Shown here: positions 1-8,808 of the stretch, piece after piece | Numbering within the stretch: position 1 is the first letter of the stretch | Layout of the letters: every line of letters starts with the position of its first letter | Source of the DNA: Candidatus Bipolaricaulota bacterium | GTDB lineage: Bacteria; Bipolaricaulota; Bipolaricaulia; UBA7950; UBA9294 | Assembly: GCA_028277345.1 (NCBI GenBank) | Contig: JANQGM010000009.1 | Location: 1-58,654 of the forward strand | Length of the DNA stretch: 58,654 nucleotides | Direction: 5' to 3' | Translations under genes and position numbers: made by a program | Notes under the pieces: model-generated | Databases searched by the model: none | What the model was told of the DNA's origin: nothing | Seen by the model: the letters and a program-made list of their open reading frames with translations, nothing else

Positions 1-927
1 CGCCTTATCCAACTTCTGCGACTCGCGAAGAGAGAAAGACCTGCGATCATTCATGCCTGGATGTACCATGCCAATATCGCGGTATCTGCTGTGGTCTGGG
101 GGCTGCGTCCGAGGCCGAAGCTTATATGGGGCATTCGGCACACCCCCCATCATCGATCGACTACAAAGCCTTTCACATGGATGCTAATCCAATGGGGACG
201 CATGTTCGCGCGATCTGCCGACTTGATTGCGTACAACGCCGAAGTGAGCAGGCAAAGACACATCGCCCTCGGGTACCCGAGCAGCAAGTCGATCGTGATT
301 CCCAACGGATTCGACACAACGATTTTTCGGCCCGTGGAAGACGCTGGAGCGCGGCTGAGAGGTATATTGAACGTGGATCGTGAGACGGCGCTGATCGGTG
401 TTGTGGCGAGATTTCATCCCATCAAGGGGTACGACGTACTGTTGGATGCCGCACAGCACGTTTCTGAATCCAATTCTGAAAAGGCGTTTGTGTTGATCGG
501 CCGTGATGTGGATGAGACAAACGGCGAACTGATGCGGTGGATAGCCAGACGAAATCTCGGGCAGCAGGTTCATTTGCTTGGTGAGCGAAAGGATATCGCG
601 AGTCTTCTCCCTGGTTTGGATGTCCTCGTTTCTCCATCACGATCAGAGGCGTTTTCAAACGCGATTGGCGAAGCGATGGCATGCGGAGTACCGTGTATCG
701 TCAGCAACGTAGGCGACTCAGCACGGCTTGTTGGTGATACGGGCCTCGTGTTTACCTCCGGAGATGCGCGAGCGCTGGCTGACGTGCTTACCGAATTTCT
801 TGAGGCTGGTGATGCGCGGAAAAGGGAGCTCGGAGTACGCGCGAGGCTAAGAATTCAAGAATTGTATTCACTTGAGGAAGTGTGTGATCGATATTCGAGG
901 ATGTATGCGACCCTTCTTGCCCCATGA
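1..927 (+). CDS. Glycosyltransferase family 4, 5' end cut by window
   Basis: The reading frame is open from base 1, so the N-terminus lies outside the window; 308 residues are visible. The sequence reads as a GT-B retaining glycosyltransferase. It has an acceptor-domain stretch IIHAWMYHAN, a VIPNGFD motif at the domain linker, VVARFHPIKGYDVLLDA at the start of the donor-binding domain, and the EAFSNAIGE (E-x7-E) signature followed by AMACGVPCIVS. Family 4 enzymes transfer a sugar from a nucleotide-sugar onto a lipid-linked acceptor at the cytoplasmic membrane face. It is the first gene of a long glycan locus and overlaps the next gene by 23 bp. Donor and acceptor cannot be read from sequence. 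Confidence 0.9.
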   Translation, partial: RLIQLLRLAKRERPAIIHAWMYHANIAVSAVVWGLRPRPKLIWGIRHTPHHRSTTKPFTWMLIQWGRMFARSADLIAYNAEVSRQRHIALGYPSSKSIVIPNGFDTTIFRPVEDAGARLRGILNVDRETALIGVVARFHPIKGYDVLLDAAQHVSESNSEKAFVLIGRDVDETNGELMRWIARRNLGQQVHLLGERKDIASLLPGLDVLVSPSRSEAFSNAIGEAMACGVPCIVSNVGDSARLVGDTGLVFTSGDARALADVLTEFLEAGDARKRELGVRARLRIQELYSLEEVCDRYSRMYATLLAP

Positions 928-2317
928 AGCGTACCCAGCGAACTGGCCGTCTCGTCGCGTGCTTGTGTGGACGTGGTCGATTGCATTCGTCTTCTGCATC
1001 CTCATGGCCGCACTCTTCCAGTTCGTCTTTCTTCCCTACATTGCGCCCTCCTGGTATGCCGGACATGGTCTGATGGTCGGCGGGGATTGGCTTTCGTATC
1101 ATGCGGAAGCCACGCAATTGTATGATAAGATCGCAGCCAACGGATGGAGCGAGTGGGTTCTCCGGTATCGTGGGCACGGAATGAGCGGCCTGCTCGGTGC
1201 CCTGTATGCCATAACGCTTCCCGAACCGTGGGTTTACATTCCTGTCGCAGCCGGACTCCAAGCCTCTGCTTTCCTGGTTCTCTTCCTCATCCTTTTGAGG
1301 TTCATCGGCCTTTGGAGGCTTGCGCTTATTGCCGCACTACCGTTTTTGATTTTCCCGACGACGCTACTCTGGACAGTTCAGCCATTGAAAGATGGCCTTT
1401 CCATCACAGGCTTTCTTCTTGTGCTCTATGCCTGGTTCATGGTTTTTGACCTGTTGCGTGAGCGTGACTTTCCCGCGCTACGGCTTGTTCGCGTATTCTT
1501 TTCGATAGCCATTGGCCTCGCTTTGGTTTGGGTGGCTAGGGAATACCTGGTTCTTCTGTTTCAGACGCTCTGTGGAACGCTCTCTGCCGTCACGCTTTGG
1601 ATTGTGGTGCGCTTGGTCGTAAAGCGACGGATGCACGTATCAACGGCGCTATTGTTTGTCTCCATTCTTGTGCTGAGTTCACTCTTTCCAACGTTGTTAC
1701 CGGACAGTCGTCTGGCGGAGTCGCTTCATGTAGATCGCCTGGCGGAGGTTTCTGTCGCTGCCGAAACTCGCCAAGGGACGGCTCCCCAGCGTAAGTTCAA
1801 TTGGCACCCAGAGCCTTGGGTTCCTGATTCGGTCGATGGATTGCTCGCGACATTGGTCAAGCAACGCATCTCATCAGTCAACTCATCGACGGGAGAAGGG
1901 AGTTTGATCGATCCGAATGCACAACTTGAGAGCGCGCGTGCCGTCCTGAAATATCTGCCTAGGGCTATCCAGATTGCACTTTTTGCTCCCTTCCCAAATC
2001 AGTGGTTTACGCGGGGAGCGACAACGCCCAGTACCCTCATGCGGTGGGTCTCATCGCTGGAGATGTTCTTTTCCTACGTCATGATGCCTTTTGTCCTGCT
2101 TGGTCTGGCATGGAATCGGAGGAAGCCGGAGCTATGGATTCTGTTGGTTTTTTGTGGAACTGCCTTGGTTGTCCATCCACTCTTCATCGCCAATGTGGGA
2201 ACCCTCGTTCGATTGCGCTATCCGTACTTCATGACGATCATCTGTCTTGGGTTTGGAGTTCTATTGTCCGTAATAGCGAACGGTAGTCGTCGCTTTCGGG
2301 GAGTTGTGATAAGGTAG
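905..2317 (+). CDS. Polytopic membrane protein, possible GT-C transferase or Wzy polymerase
   Basis: The protein has about 470 residues and roughly ten hydrophobic segments, the first at residues 20-45. I chose the ATG at 905, which overlaps the upstream glycosyltransferase by 23 bp; a TTG at 872 is an alternative. The stretch between the first two membrane segments (GGDWLSYHAEA and a following WVLRYRGHG) recalls the first periplasmic loop of GT-C and other lipid-sugar membrane enzymes, but I see no decisive catalytic motif. A long soluble loop at about residues 290-350 precedes the last membrane segments. In a locus with a flippase and six glycosyltransferases, a Wzy-type polymerase or a polyprenyl-phosphate-sugar-dependent transferase is the likeliest role. 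Function is inferred from topology and position only. Confidence 0.7.
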   Translation: MRPFLPHEAYPANWPSRRVLVWTWSIAFVFCILMAALFQFVFLPYIAPSWYAGHGLMVGGDWLSYHAEATQLYDKIAANGWSEWVLRYRGHGMSGLLGALYAITLPEPWVYIPVAAGLQASAFLVLFLILLRFIGLWRLALIAALPFLIFPTTLLWTVQPLKDGLSITGFLLVLYAWFMVFDLLRERDFPALRLVRVFFSIAIGLALVWVAREYLVLLFQTLCGTLSAVTLWIVVRLVVKRRMHVSTALLFVSILVLSSLFPTLLPDSRLAESLHVDRLAEVSVAAETRQGTAPQRKFNWHPEPWVPDSVDGLLATLVKQRISSVNSSTGEGSLIDPNAQLESARAVLKYLPRAIQIALFAPFPNQWFTRGATTPSTLMRWVSSLEMFFSYVMMPFVLLGLAWNRRKPELWILLVFCGTALVVHPLFIANVGTLVRLRYPYFMTIICLGFGVLLSVIANGSRRFRGVVIR

Positions 2318-2343
2318 TGGCATTCACGATTGGGTGAGGGGAT

Positions 2344-3294
2344 ATGGGAACACATGGGCTTTGCTTGGTCACGGGCGGAGCGGGATTCATTGGTTCGAAT
2401 CTCGTTGTCGCATTGTTGGAACGCGGACATCGAGTGAGAGTGGTCGACAATCTGGTGACGGGGCGCTTGAGCAACCTCGAAGGCCTCCTTTCTGGAGTTG
2501 AGTTCGTGCAAGCGGACCTGGCCGATGAATCGGCAGCGAAACGGGTAATGGAAGGTGTCGCCATTGTCTGGCACCAAGCGGCCTTGCCGTCGGTCCCTCG
2601 ATCCATCGCGGATCCTCTGATAAGTAACCGTGCTAATGTAACGGCGACTCTCAATGTTCTGACAGCGGCGAGAGACGCAGGTGTCCGTCGGGTCATCTAC
2701 GCATCTTCCTCCTCGGCGTATGGCAATACCCCCGTTCTCCCGAAGGTCGAGACAATGACTCCGGCACCGCTGTCCCCGTATGCCGTCAGCAAGTTGACGG
2801 GGGAGTACTATTGCCGGGCCTTTTCGCATGTGTACGGCATCACGACGGTTTCACTTCGGTATTTCAACGTCTTTGGACCCCGACAAGATCCGAACTCTCA
2901 ATACAGTGCTGTGATCCCGAAGTTCATCTCCTCCTATCTACGAGGTGAGGCGCCGACGATCGACGGAGATGGAGAGCAATCCCGCGGATTCACCTATATT
3001 GACAATGTCGTTTCCGCCAACTTGTTGGCTGCAGAGGCCGAGGGAATCTCGGGGGAGGTGCTCAATATCTCGGTGGATTCTCAGATGTCGTTGAATGCGA
3101 TGGATGCCAAGCTTCGCGAGTTCACGGGAGTTGGATCGTCGATTCTCCCAAACCATGGGCCGGATCGGCCCGGTGATATCAAACACTCGTATGCCGATAT
3201 CGAAAAAGCGGAAAAGCTGCTGGGTTACAAGGTTCTCGTGTCTACAGAAGAAGGGTTGCGTAAGACGGTGGAATGGTATCGGCAACGAATGTGA
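2344..3294 (+). CDS. NAD-dependent NDP-sugar epimerase (GalE/WbpP-like)
   Basis: An extended short-chain dehydrogenase of 316 residues. The NAD-binding glycine motif TGGAGFIGSN is at residues 10-19, a Ser-rich catalytic strand (ASSSSAYG) is near 120-127, and the YAVSK Tyr/Lys pair is at 146/150. The substrate segment YFNVFGPRQDPNSQYSAVIP is typical of UDP-GlcNAc/UDP-glucose 4-epimerases of the WbpP/Gne type. It probably supplies a galacto-configured sugar such as GalNAc or Gal for this glycan. The start ATG lies 26 bp after the membrane protein stop, with a ggtgagggg ribosome-binding stretch. The gene ends in TGATG, so its stop overlaps the next start by one base. The exact substrate is uncertain. 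Confidence 0.87.
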   Translation: MGTHGLCLVTGGAGFIGSNLVVALLERGHRVRVVDNLVTGRLSNLEGLLSGVEFVQADLADESAAKRVMEGVAIVWHQAALPSVPRSIADPLISNRANVTATLNVLTAARDAGVRRVIYASSSSAYGNTPVLPKVETMTPAPLSPYAVSKLTGEYYCRAFSHVYGITTVSLRYFNVFGPRQDPNSQYSAVIPKFISSYLRGEAPTIDGDGEQSRGFTYIDNVVSANLLAAEAEGISGEVLNISVDSQMSLNAMDAKLREFTGVGSSILPNHGPDRPGDIKHSYADIEKAEKLLGYKVLVSTEEGLRKTVEWYRQRM

Positions 3295-4484
3295 TGCAAC
3301 AGCGAAGGGTCTTGCAAGTCTGCGCGGTTGGGATGACGGCTCGGTTCTTGCTGCGGCCTCTGCTGGAGCGGTTGCAGGCGGAGGGCTTCTGCGTTGAGGT
3401 CGCATGCTCCCCGGATGAGCATGCACAAGCTCTGGCGCGGGGAGGGCAAGTTGTCCATGCCGTACCCATCCGGCGATCCTTTCTCAGTCTGCACCATCTT
3501 CGCTCAATCGTTGCACTCTATCGGTTGATGCGTCGCGAGCAATATGACATCGTGCACGTTCATACTCCTGTGGCCGCTGTCTTGGGGCGGTTGGCGGCTC
3601 GATGGGCGCGCGTTCCCATGATTGTCTATACAGCCCATGGATTCTATTTCCATGACAATATGACGCCGTGGAAGCGCCGCGTGGTCGTTGCGATCGAGCG
3701 TTGGCTGGGACGCCGGGCCACCGATCTACTGTTGACTCAAAGCCGTGAAGACCGCGACACAGCGATCCGAGAGGGGATCGCTGGGGAACAAGAGGTTGTT
3801 TGGATCGGCAATGGAGTCGACCCCGGCCGGTTTGAGGATGTGAGAGCTGAGACTCGGCGTGAATGGGGCCTGCGGGACACCGATGTCGTCATCGGGTACG
3901 TGGGGCGGTTCGTTCGCGAAAAGGGGCTTCCGGAACTGCTTGATGCCCTGGCGATACTGCGAGAGACCTGCCCCAAGGTCCGGTTGCTTCTTGTGGGCGG
4001 ACGGGCACAGGGAGATCGTGATACGGCCAACGCATCCGACTTGTCCGAGATGCTTGTCGAGCACGACCTTGAGAACACCGTTGTCGTCACAGGATTTCAG
4101 CACGATGTGGCGCCCTTCTATGGACTCATGGATCTGTTCGTTCTCCCATCGCACCGTGAGGGCATGCCTCGGACCATTCTCGAAGCGATGGCTTCCGGGT
4201 TGCCCGTTGTGGCCTCCGATATTCGCGGGTGCAGGGAGGAAGTCGTCCACGGAGAGACGGGATACCTTTTCCCTGTTTGCGATGTTCGAGGGTTGGCAGA
4301 GCGGTTGGAACAGCTCATCATGAGCGCCGATTTGCGACAAGCAATGGGGGCGAAGGGCAAGGCTCGGTGCGTGATAGCCTTCGACGAAAAGGACGTTCTC
4401 AATCGCCAGCTGCGTGCGATCGAAGATCACCTCATGGCGGCATCCTCGGCGAGGCGAACGACACGAAAACGAGTTGGCCCATGA
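3294..4484 (+). CDS. Glycosyltransferase family 4
   Basis: A GT-B enzyme of 396 residues. The N-terminal half has the acceptor-side pattern HVHTPVAAVLGRLAAR and VYTAHGFYFHDN. The donor half begins at IGYVGRFVREKGLPELLDAL and carries the EGMPRTILE (E-x7-E) signature followed by AMASGLPVVAS. The HTHGFYF-type N-terminal motif resembles PglA- and WbcO-like transferases that act directly on a polyprenyl-diphosphate monosaccharide. That fits its place immediately before pglC, where it could add the second sugar to diNAcBac. I take the ATG at 3294, which overlaps the epimerase stop (TGATG); an in-frame ATG 21 bp upstream is possible. The stop overlaps the pglC start as ATGA, so translation is probably coupled. 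Confidence 0.9.
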   Translation: MQQRRVLQVCAVGMTARFLLRPLLERLQAEGFCVEVACSPDEHAQALARGGQVVHAVPIRRSFLSLHHLRSIVALYRLMRREQYDIVHVHTPVAAVLGRLAARWARVPMIVYTAHGFYFHDNMTPWKRRVVVAIERWLGRRATDLLLTQSREDRDTAIREGIAGEQEVVWIGNGVDPGRFEDVRAETRREWGLRDTDVVIGYVGRFVREKGLPELLDALAILRETCPKVRLLLVGGRAQGDRDTANASDLSEMLVEHDLENTVVVTGFQHDVAPFYGLMDLFVLPSHREGMPRTILEAMASGLPVVASDIRGCREEVVHGETGYLFPVCDVRGLAERLEQLIMSADLRQAMGAKGKARCVIAFDEKDVLNRQLRAIEDHLMAASSARRTTRKRVGP

Positions 4485-5146
4485 CCCATTCCATCGAACG
4501 TCCGATCGGCCGTCTCCTGAAACGAGGGCTTGATCTGTTGGTGGCGACGCTGGGCGTAGTACTTCTCTTTCTGCCCTACGTCCTCATTGCGGTCGCGATC
4601 AAATTGGACGATAGGGGACCCATTTTCTTCCGCCAGGAACGCATTGGTCGCCAAGGGCGTCCGTTCAGGGTTTGGAAGCTTCGTACCATGGTGGTCAATG
4701 CGATGTCAAAAGGTTTGGGGGTTACCGTATCCGTGGACGACGATCGAATCACGCGAGTCGGCCATGTTTTGCGCAGCCTGGGATTGGACGAGTTACCTCA
4801 ACTGCTCAACGTGCTATCCGGTGAGATGTCACTTGTGGGACCTCGCCCGACGCTTTCGTACCAGGTTGAGCAGTACTCGCGCTTTCAGAAGCGGCGGTTG
4901 GAGGCCAAGCCAGGGATCACAAGCCTCGCTGTAGTCTCCGGAAGAAACGCGTTGTCTTGGGACGATCGCATCAAGCTGGATGTATGGTATGTGGATCACT
5001 GGACGCTGAGCTTGGACCTATCGATTCTATTCCGCACGTTGTGGAAAGTCCTCGTGACCCGGGAAGGGCTCTATGGTGAAGGCGGCATCAACGATTCATT
5101 CGTGCCCGCCCCCAAGGATGTTGAGGAGAAGGAGCCACGTGCCTGA
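4481..5146 (+). CDS. pglC: Undecaprenyl-phosphate phospho-sugar transferase (PglC-like)
   Basis: A small monotopic phosphoglycosyl transferase of 221 residues. It has a single N-terminal re-entrant hydrophobic helix (about residues 18-40, with Pro32), the RQERIGRQGRPFRVWKLRTM segment, the catalytic Asp103-Glu104 dyad in GLDELPQLLN, and GEMSLVGPRPTL downstream. The family moves a phospho-sugar from UDP-sugar to undecaprenyl phosphate at the inner membrane and so starts glycan assembly. The short form without extra transmembrane helices is that of Campylobacter PglC, which uses UDP-diNAcBac. The next three genes make that substrate. The start ATG overlaps the upstream stop (ATGA). An ATG 252 bp upstream in the same frame is ignored because it lies inside the previous gene and lacks family similarity. 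Confidence 0.92.
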   Translation: MTHSIERPIGRLLKRGLDLLVATLGVVLLFLPYVLIAVAIKLDDRGPIFFRQERIGRQGRPFRVWKLRTMVVNAMSKGLGVTVSVDDDRITRVGHVLRSLGLDELPQLLNVLSGEMSLVGPRPTLSYQVEQYSRFQKRRLEAKPGITSLAVVSGRNALSWDDRIKLDVWYVDHWTLSLDLSILFRTLWKVLVTREGLYGEGGINDSFVPAPKDVEEKEPRA

Positions 5147-5774
5147 CTTGATGGTTGTTTTGGGAGACGAGAGCCTCGCGGTTGACGTTGCAGAGGCAGC
5201 TCAGATGGCGGGTTTCACGATTCGGGGCTTCCTCATTTCCGGAAACGAGCCCCTGTCCGTCTTAATCCGCGCATTTGATCTCCCCATCGAACCGCTATCC
5301 GAATGGCTACAACGCCCGCAACGAAGCCGTGTCGCCGCTGTGGTTGCTGCGTCAGAAGGCAGAGAGCGGCAGCGGTTGGTGCAGTACGTTCAATCACGCG
5401 CCCCCGAGATGGCTCGCGTCATCCATCCGACAGCTCAAGTGAGCGCGTCGGCGGAGTTGAGTACGGGGTCCATCGTGCTGGCGGGCGCTGTTGTTCATAC
5501 CGGCGTTCACCTGGGCAAGCACTGCGTCGTGGGGTCATTGGCCAGTATCGATCATGACTGCCGGCTTCAAGGGTTTATCGATGTAGAGTCCGGGGCGCAC
5601 CTCGCAGGCGGCTGCACTGTCGGCAGGTTCGTCCATATCGGGATAGGCGCCAGCGTTGGGCCTCAGCTGACGATTGGAGAGGACGCGTGCATTGAAGCAG
5701 GAGCCGCCGTGATCACGAATGTCCCGGGCGGAGCGAAATTCGCCGGTGTCCCGGCCGTTGATACAAGGACGTGA
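5139..5774 (+). CDS. pglD: UDP-4-amino-sugar acetyltransferase (PglD-like)
   Basis: A left-handed beta-helix acyltransferase of 211 residues. The N-terminal part (residues 1-90) is the nucleotide-sugar-binding domain of the NeuD/PglD family. From about residue 95 hexapeptide repeats follow (HPTAQVSASAELSTGSIVLA and onward). The catalytic His is His139 in SIDHDC. The enzyme acetylates the C4 amine of UDP-2-acetamido-4-amino-2,4,6-trideoxyglucose with acetyl-CoA to give UDP-diNAcBac. The GTG at 5139 is chosen because a ggagaaggag ribosome-binding site precedes it and it overlaps the pglC stop by 8 bp; ATG 5151 is the alternative. The C-terminus VPGGAKFAGVPA is typical of the family. Confidence 0.9.
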   Translation: MPDLMVVLGDESLAVDVAEAAQMAGFTIRGFLISGNEPLSVLIRAFDLPIEPLSEWLQRPQRSRVAAVVAASEGRERQRLVQYVQSRAPEMARVIHPTAQVSASAELSTGSIVLAGAVVHTGVHLGKHCVVGSLASIDHDCRLQGFIDVESGAHLAGGCTVGRFVHIGIGASVGPQLTIGEDACIEAGAAVITNVPGGAKFAGVPAVDTRT

Positions 5775-5775
5775 G

Positions 5776-6891
5776 ATGAACTCGATCCCATTGGCAAAAC
5801 CGTGGATTACGAAGGCGGACATGGCGAGCGTGGCAAGTGTGCTTGGCTCGAATCGTCTCTCGCTTGGCCCGATGAAACACGCGTTTGAAGAGGCGCTCGC
5901 CGAACGTGTCGGACGTCGTTACGCCGTGGCCGTGAACAGCGGCACAAGCGCGTTGCATCTCATCATCCGCGGATTGGGGATTGGCCCCGGAGATGAAGTT
6001 ATCACGACCCCATTCAGCTTCGTGGCGTCGACGAACTGCATTCTCATGGAAGGGGCGACACCCGTCTTTGTGGACATCGATCCTGTTTCCTTGTGCATCG
6101 ATCCCGAGCAGGTTGAGCAGGCCATGACGTGTCGGACGAGGGCGATTCTTGCGGTCGACGTATTCGGCCATCCAGCGAATTGGCCACGATTGGAGACTAT
6201 CGCACGGCGGAACGAAATTGTGCTCATCGAAGATTCCGCTGAGTCCTTGGGGTCGACCCTGAATGGACGACCGTGTGGCTCGTTTGGGAAGGCCGCCATT
6301 TTTGGGTTCTATCCCAATAAACAGATTACGACGGGAGAGGGCGGAATGCTTGTTACGGATGACAAGGCGCTCGCAGCCCTTGCTCGTAGCATGGCGGATC
6401 AGGGTCGGGGCGAGGGCGGGTGGCTCAACCACATTCGGTTGGGATACAACTACCGAATGGACGAGCTCTCTGCATCACTTGGCGTGTCCCAGCTGAGTCG
6501 TCTCGATGAAATCGTCTCCGCGCGTTCGCGCGTGGCGACGTGGTACAAGCAAGCCCTCGGTTCGTGTGACGATATCGTCCTCCCGGCGGTATCGCCAAAT
6601 GTCGGCATGAGCTGGTTCGTGTACGTGATCCAGCTTGCTGCGACATTCACGCGCGACGATCGGGATCGCGTCTTAGAGCGCCTTCGTGCCACCGGCATTG
6701 GATGCCGCGACTACTTCCAGCCGATCCATCTCCAATCCTTCATCCAAGAGCGCTTGGGCACTCGCCCGGGTGATTTTCCTGCAACCGAATCGGCCGGAGA
6801 TCGTTCGATTGCGCTTCCGTTCTTCCCTGAGATGACACATGGCCAAATCGAGCAGGTCGCGGAATCGCTTCGTCGCGGAATTCGAGAGTAG
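5776..6891 (+). CDS. pglE: PLP-dependent UDP-4-keto-sugar aminotransferase (PglE-like)
   Basis: A DegT/DnrJ/EryC1-type sugar aminotransferase of 371 residues. Visible features are SGTSALHL near residue 55, the PLP-ring Asp153 and Glu156 in IEDSAESLG, and the Schiff-base Lys182 in GFYPNKQITTGEGG. The family uses glutamate to aminate a 4-keto-6-deoxy sugar; here the substrate is expected to be the PglF product UDP-2-acetamido-2,6-dideoxy-4-keto-glucose. The ATG at 5776 follows the pglD stop by one base and sits just after an acgtgag ribosome-binding stretch; the upstream in-frame start would lie inside pglD. Similar enzymes make perosamine and related sugars, but the pglC/D/F context supports bacillosamine. 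Confidence 0.92.
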   Translation: MNSIPLAKPWITKADMASVASVLGSNRLSLGPMKHAFEEALAERVGRRYAVAVNSGTSALHLIIRGLGIGPGDEVITTPFSFVASTNCILMEGATPVFVDIDPVSLCIDPEQVEQAMTCRTRAILAVDVFGHPANWPRLETIARRNEIVLIEDSAESLGSTLNGRPCGSFGKAAIFGFYPNKQITTGEGGMLVTDDKALAALARSMADQGRGEGGWLNHIRLGYNYRMDELSASLGVSQLSRLDEIVSARSRVATWYKQALGSCDDIVLPAVSPNVGMSWFVYVIQLAATFTRDDRDRVLERLRATGIGCRDYFQPIHLQSFIQERLGTRPGDFPATESAGDRSIALPFFPEMTHGQIEQVAESLRRGIRE

Positions 6892-6901
6892 ACTAGCAGA
6901 T

Positions 6902-8752
6902 ATGAAGATATGGTCAACGATGCAGCGATGGCGTGGCATCCTCTTGCGAGTGGGGATGGATGTCCTCATTGTTGTGTTGGCGATGCTGTTAGCCTATCTG
7001 CTGCGCTTCGAGTTCACCATTCCCCCAGATCGAATGGCGACGCTCTGGCGTTCGCTTGTGCTCGTGCTTGGACTCAAGATTCCGATTCTCCTCATGTTCC
7101 CGATCTACAGATACAGCTGGCGAAGCATCGGACTTCGAGAACTCTCCTTGACGGGACTGGCGTGCCTTACGAGTTCGGGAGCGGTGGCGACGCTCGAGCT
7201 CATGATTCGCGATATCCATTCCTGGGTGAGCATTCCTCGGTCGATCCTTGTGATTGATTTTGGGATCTGCTTGCTTGCCATGCTCGGCGTGCGCATTGTT
7301 CGGCGGCTCATCATCGATACCTGGAGCCGGTCGCGAAAGCGTGGGAAGAAGACGTTGGTGATCGGAGCGGGTGAAGCCGGAGCAGAGCTGATCCGCGCGC
7401 TGGAGCACGATGAAACCTATGCTGTCGTTGGCTTGTTGGACGACGATCCTGCCAAGAAGGGGCTATTCGTTCGAGGGGTTCATGTCAGCGGCGCGCGCGC
7501 CGATTTCGCACGTGAGAAGGAGCGGTTACAGATCGTCTGTGTGTTGATCGCCATGCCTTCGGCTCCTGCGCATGTGATTCGCGACACGATTGACGTCGTT
7601 CGCCAAGAAGGCATCGAAGAGATCAAGATTATTCCGCAGTTGTCCGAGTTGTATTCCGGTATCGTCACGACATCCGTACTGCGTGATGTTCGTCCCGAGG
7701 ATGTGTTGCAGCGAGACCCCGTACATGTTGACTCAAAGGGGATCACAGGCTATGTAACGGGACACACCGTTTTGGTGACGGGGGCCTCCGGGTCGATCGG
7801 CTCGGAACTGTGTCGGCAAGCGTTGGGGTTTGGAGCTACTCGGTTGGTGGCGTTGGATTTCAACGAAACCGGTCTCTTCTATTTAGAAGCTGATTTGCGT
7901 CAACGGTTTCCTGACCGTGATATTCAGGTGATGGTCGGTGATGTCCGGAATGCAAAGCAGGTGTCCCGGATTCTTGAGCGCGAGAAGCCGCGCGTTGTCT
8001 ATCACGCGGCCGCCTACAAACATGTTCCCATGATGGAGGCATTCCCCTGCGAAGCCATCAAGACGAATGTTCGTGGAACCCGGAATATGCTTCTGGCGGC
8101 ATGTGCGGCGGGCGTGGATGCCTTTGTTCTGATCTCAACGGACAAAGCAGTCAACCCGACATCCGTGATGGGCGTCTCCAAACGCATTGCCGAGCTGGTG
8201 GTGAGAAGTCAAGAAAAGGGGAAAACGCGGTGCCTGGCCGTGCGGTTCGGGAACGTGTTGGGAAGCCGGGGCAGCGTACTCAAGACGTTCCAAGATCAAG
8301 TGGAGGCGCGACGGCCCATTACGTTGACGCATCCTGACATGGAGCGCTTCTTCATGGTGATTTCTGAAGCCGTTCAGCTGGTTCTGCAGGCCAGCGTGAT
8401 TGGCCAGTCGGGGCAAGTCCTTGTCTTGGATATGGGAAAGCCGGTCAGGATTCTTGATCTAGCCCGCGATGTGATTCGCTTCTACGGGCTTGAACCGGAC
8501 GTCGATCTGCCCATCATCCACACGGGGATTCGCCCGGGAGAGAAGCTCTATGAAGAGTTGTTCACAGAGGAAGAAGGGGCAGAGAAGACGGCGCACGAGC
8601 GGCTGACGATCGCACATCTTGAGAACCCGTCAGATGAGTGGAACGCGGCTCTTGGGCAGTTGGAACAGGCGGCCTTGAACGAGCAATCTGAGGATGTCCG
8701 ACGATTGCTTCGCGTTATCGTCCCTCGATACACTCCTCCGGAATCCGCTTGA
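6902..8752 (+). CDS. pglF: Membrane UDP-GlcNAc 4,6-dehydratase (PglF-like)
   Basis: A 616-residue protein of the FlaA1/CapD/PglF class. Four transmembrane helices fill residues 10-135. A first Rossmann domain follows (TLVIGAGEAGAELI near 160), then the catalytic SDR domain with VTGASGSIGSELCRQ near 300. The active-site segment LISTDKAVNPTS carries the Thr-Asp-Lys triad used by PglF in place of the usual SDR Tyr, and MGVSKR follows. The enzyme removes water from UDP-GlcNAc to give the 4-keto-6-deoxy sugar, the first step to bacillosamine. Its position after C, D and E makes the whole pathway contiguous. I chose the ATG at 6902, just 10 bp after the pglE stop; an in-frame ATG at 6839 lies inside pglE. 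Confidence 0.93.
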   Translation: MKIWSTMQRWRGILLRVGMDVLIVVLAMLLAYLLRFEFTIPPDRMATLWRSLVLVLGLKIPILLMFPIYRYSWRSIGLRELSLTGLACLTSSGAVATLELMIRDIHSWVSIPRSILVIDFGICLLAMLGVRIVRRLIIDTWSRSRKRGKKTLVIGAGEAGAELIRALEHDETYAVVGLLDDDPAKKGLFVRGVHVSGARADFAREKERLQIVCVLIAMPSAPAHVIRDTIDVVRQEGIEEIKIIPQLSELYSGIVTTSVLRDVRPEDVLQRDPVHVDSKGITGYVTGHTVLVTGASGSIGSELCRQALGFGATRLVALDFNETGLFYLEADLRQRFPDRDIQVMVGDVRNAKQVSRILEREKPRVVYHAAAYKHVPMMEAFPCEAIKTNVRGTRNMLLAACAAGVDAFVLISTDKAVNPTSVMGVSKRIAELVVRSQEKGKTRCLAVRFGNVLGSRGSVLKTFQDQVEARRPITLTHPDMERFFMVISEAVQLVLQASVIGQSGQVLVLDMGKPVRILDLARDVIRFYGLEPDVDLPIIHTGIRPGEKLYEELFTEEEGAEKTAHERLTIAHLENPSDEWNAALGQLEQAALNEQSEDVRRLLRVIVPRYTPPESA

Positions 8753-8808
8753 GGAACCGCGTCGCTGACTTGCGGTGGCCGACGTTCGATTGCTGAAGGA
8801 TTTGCGAC

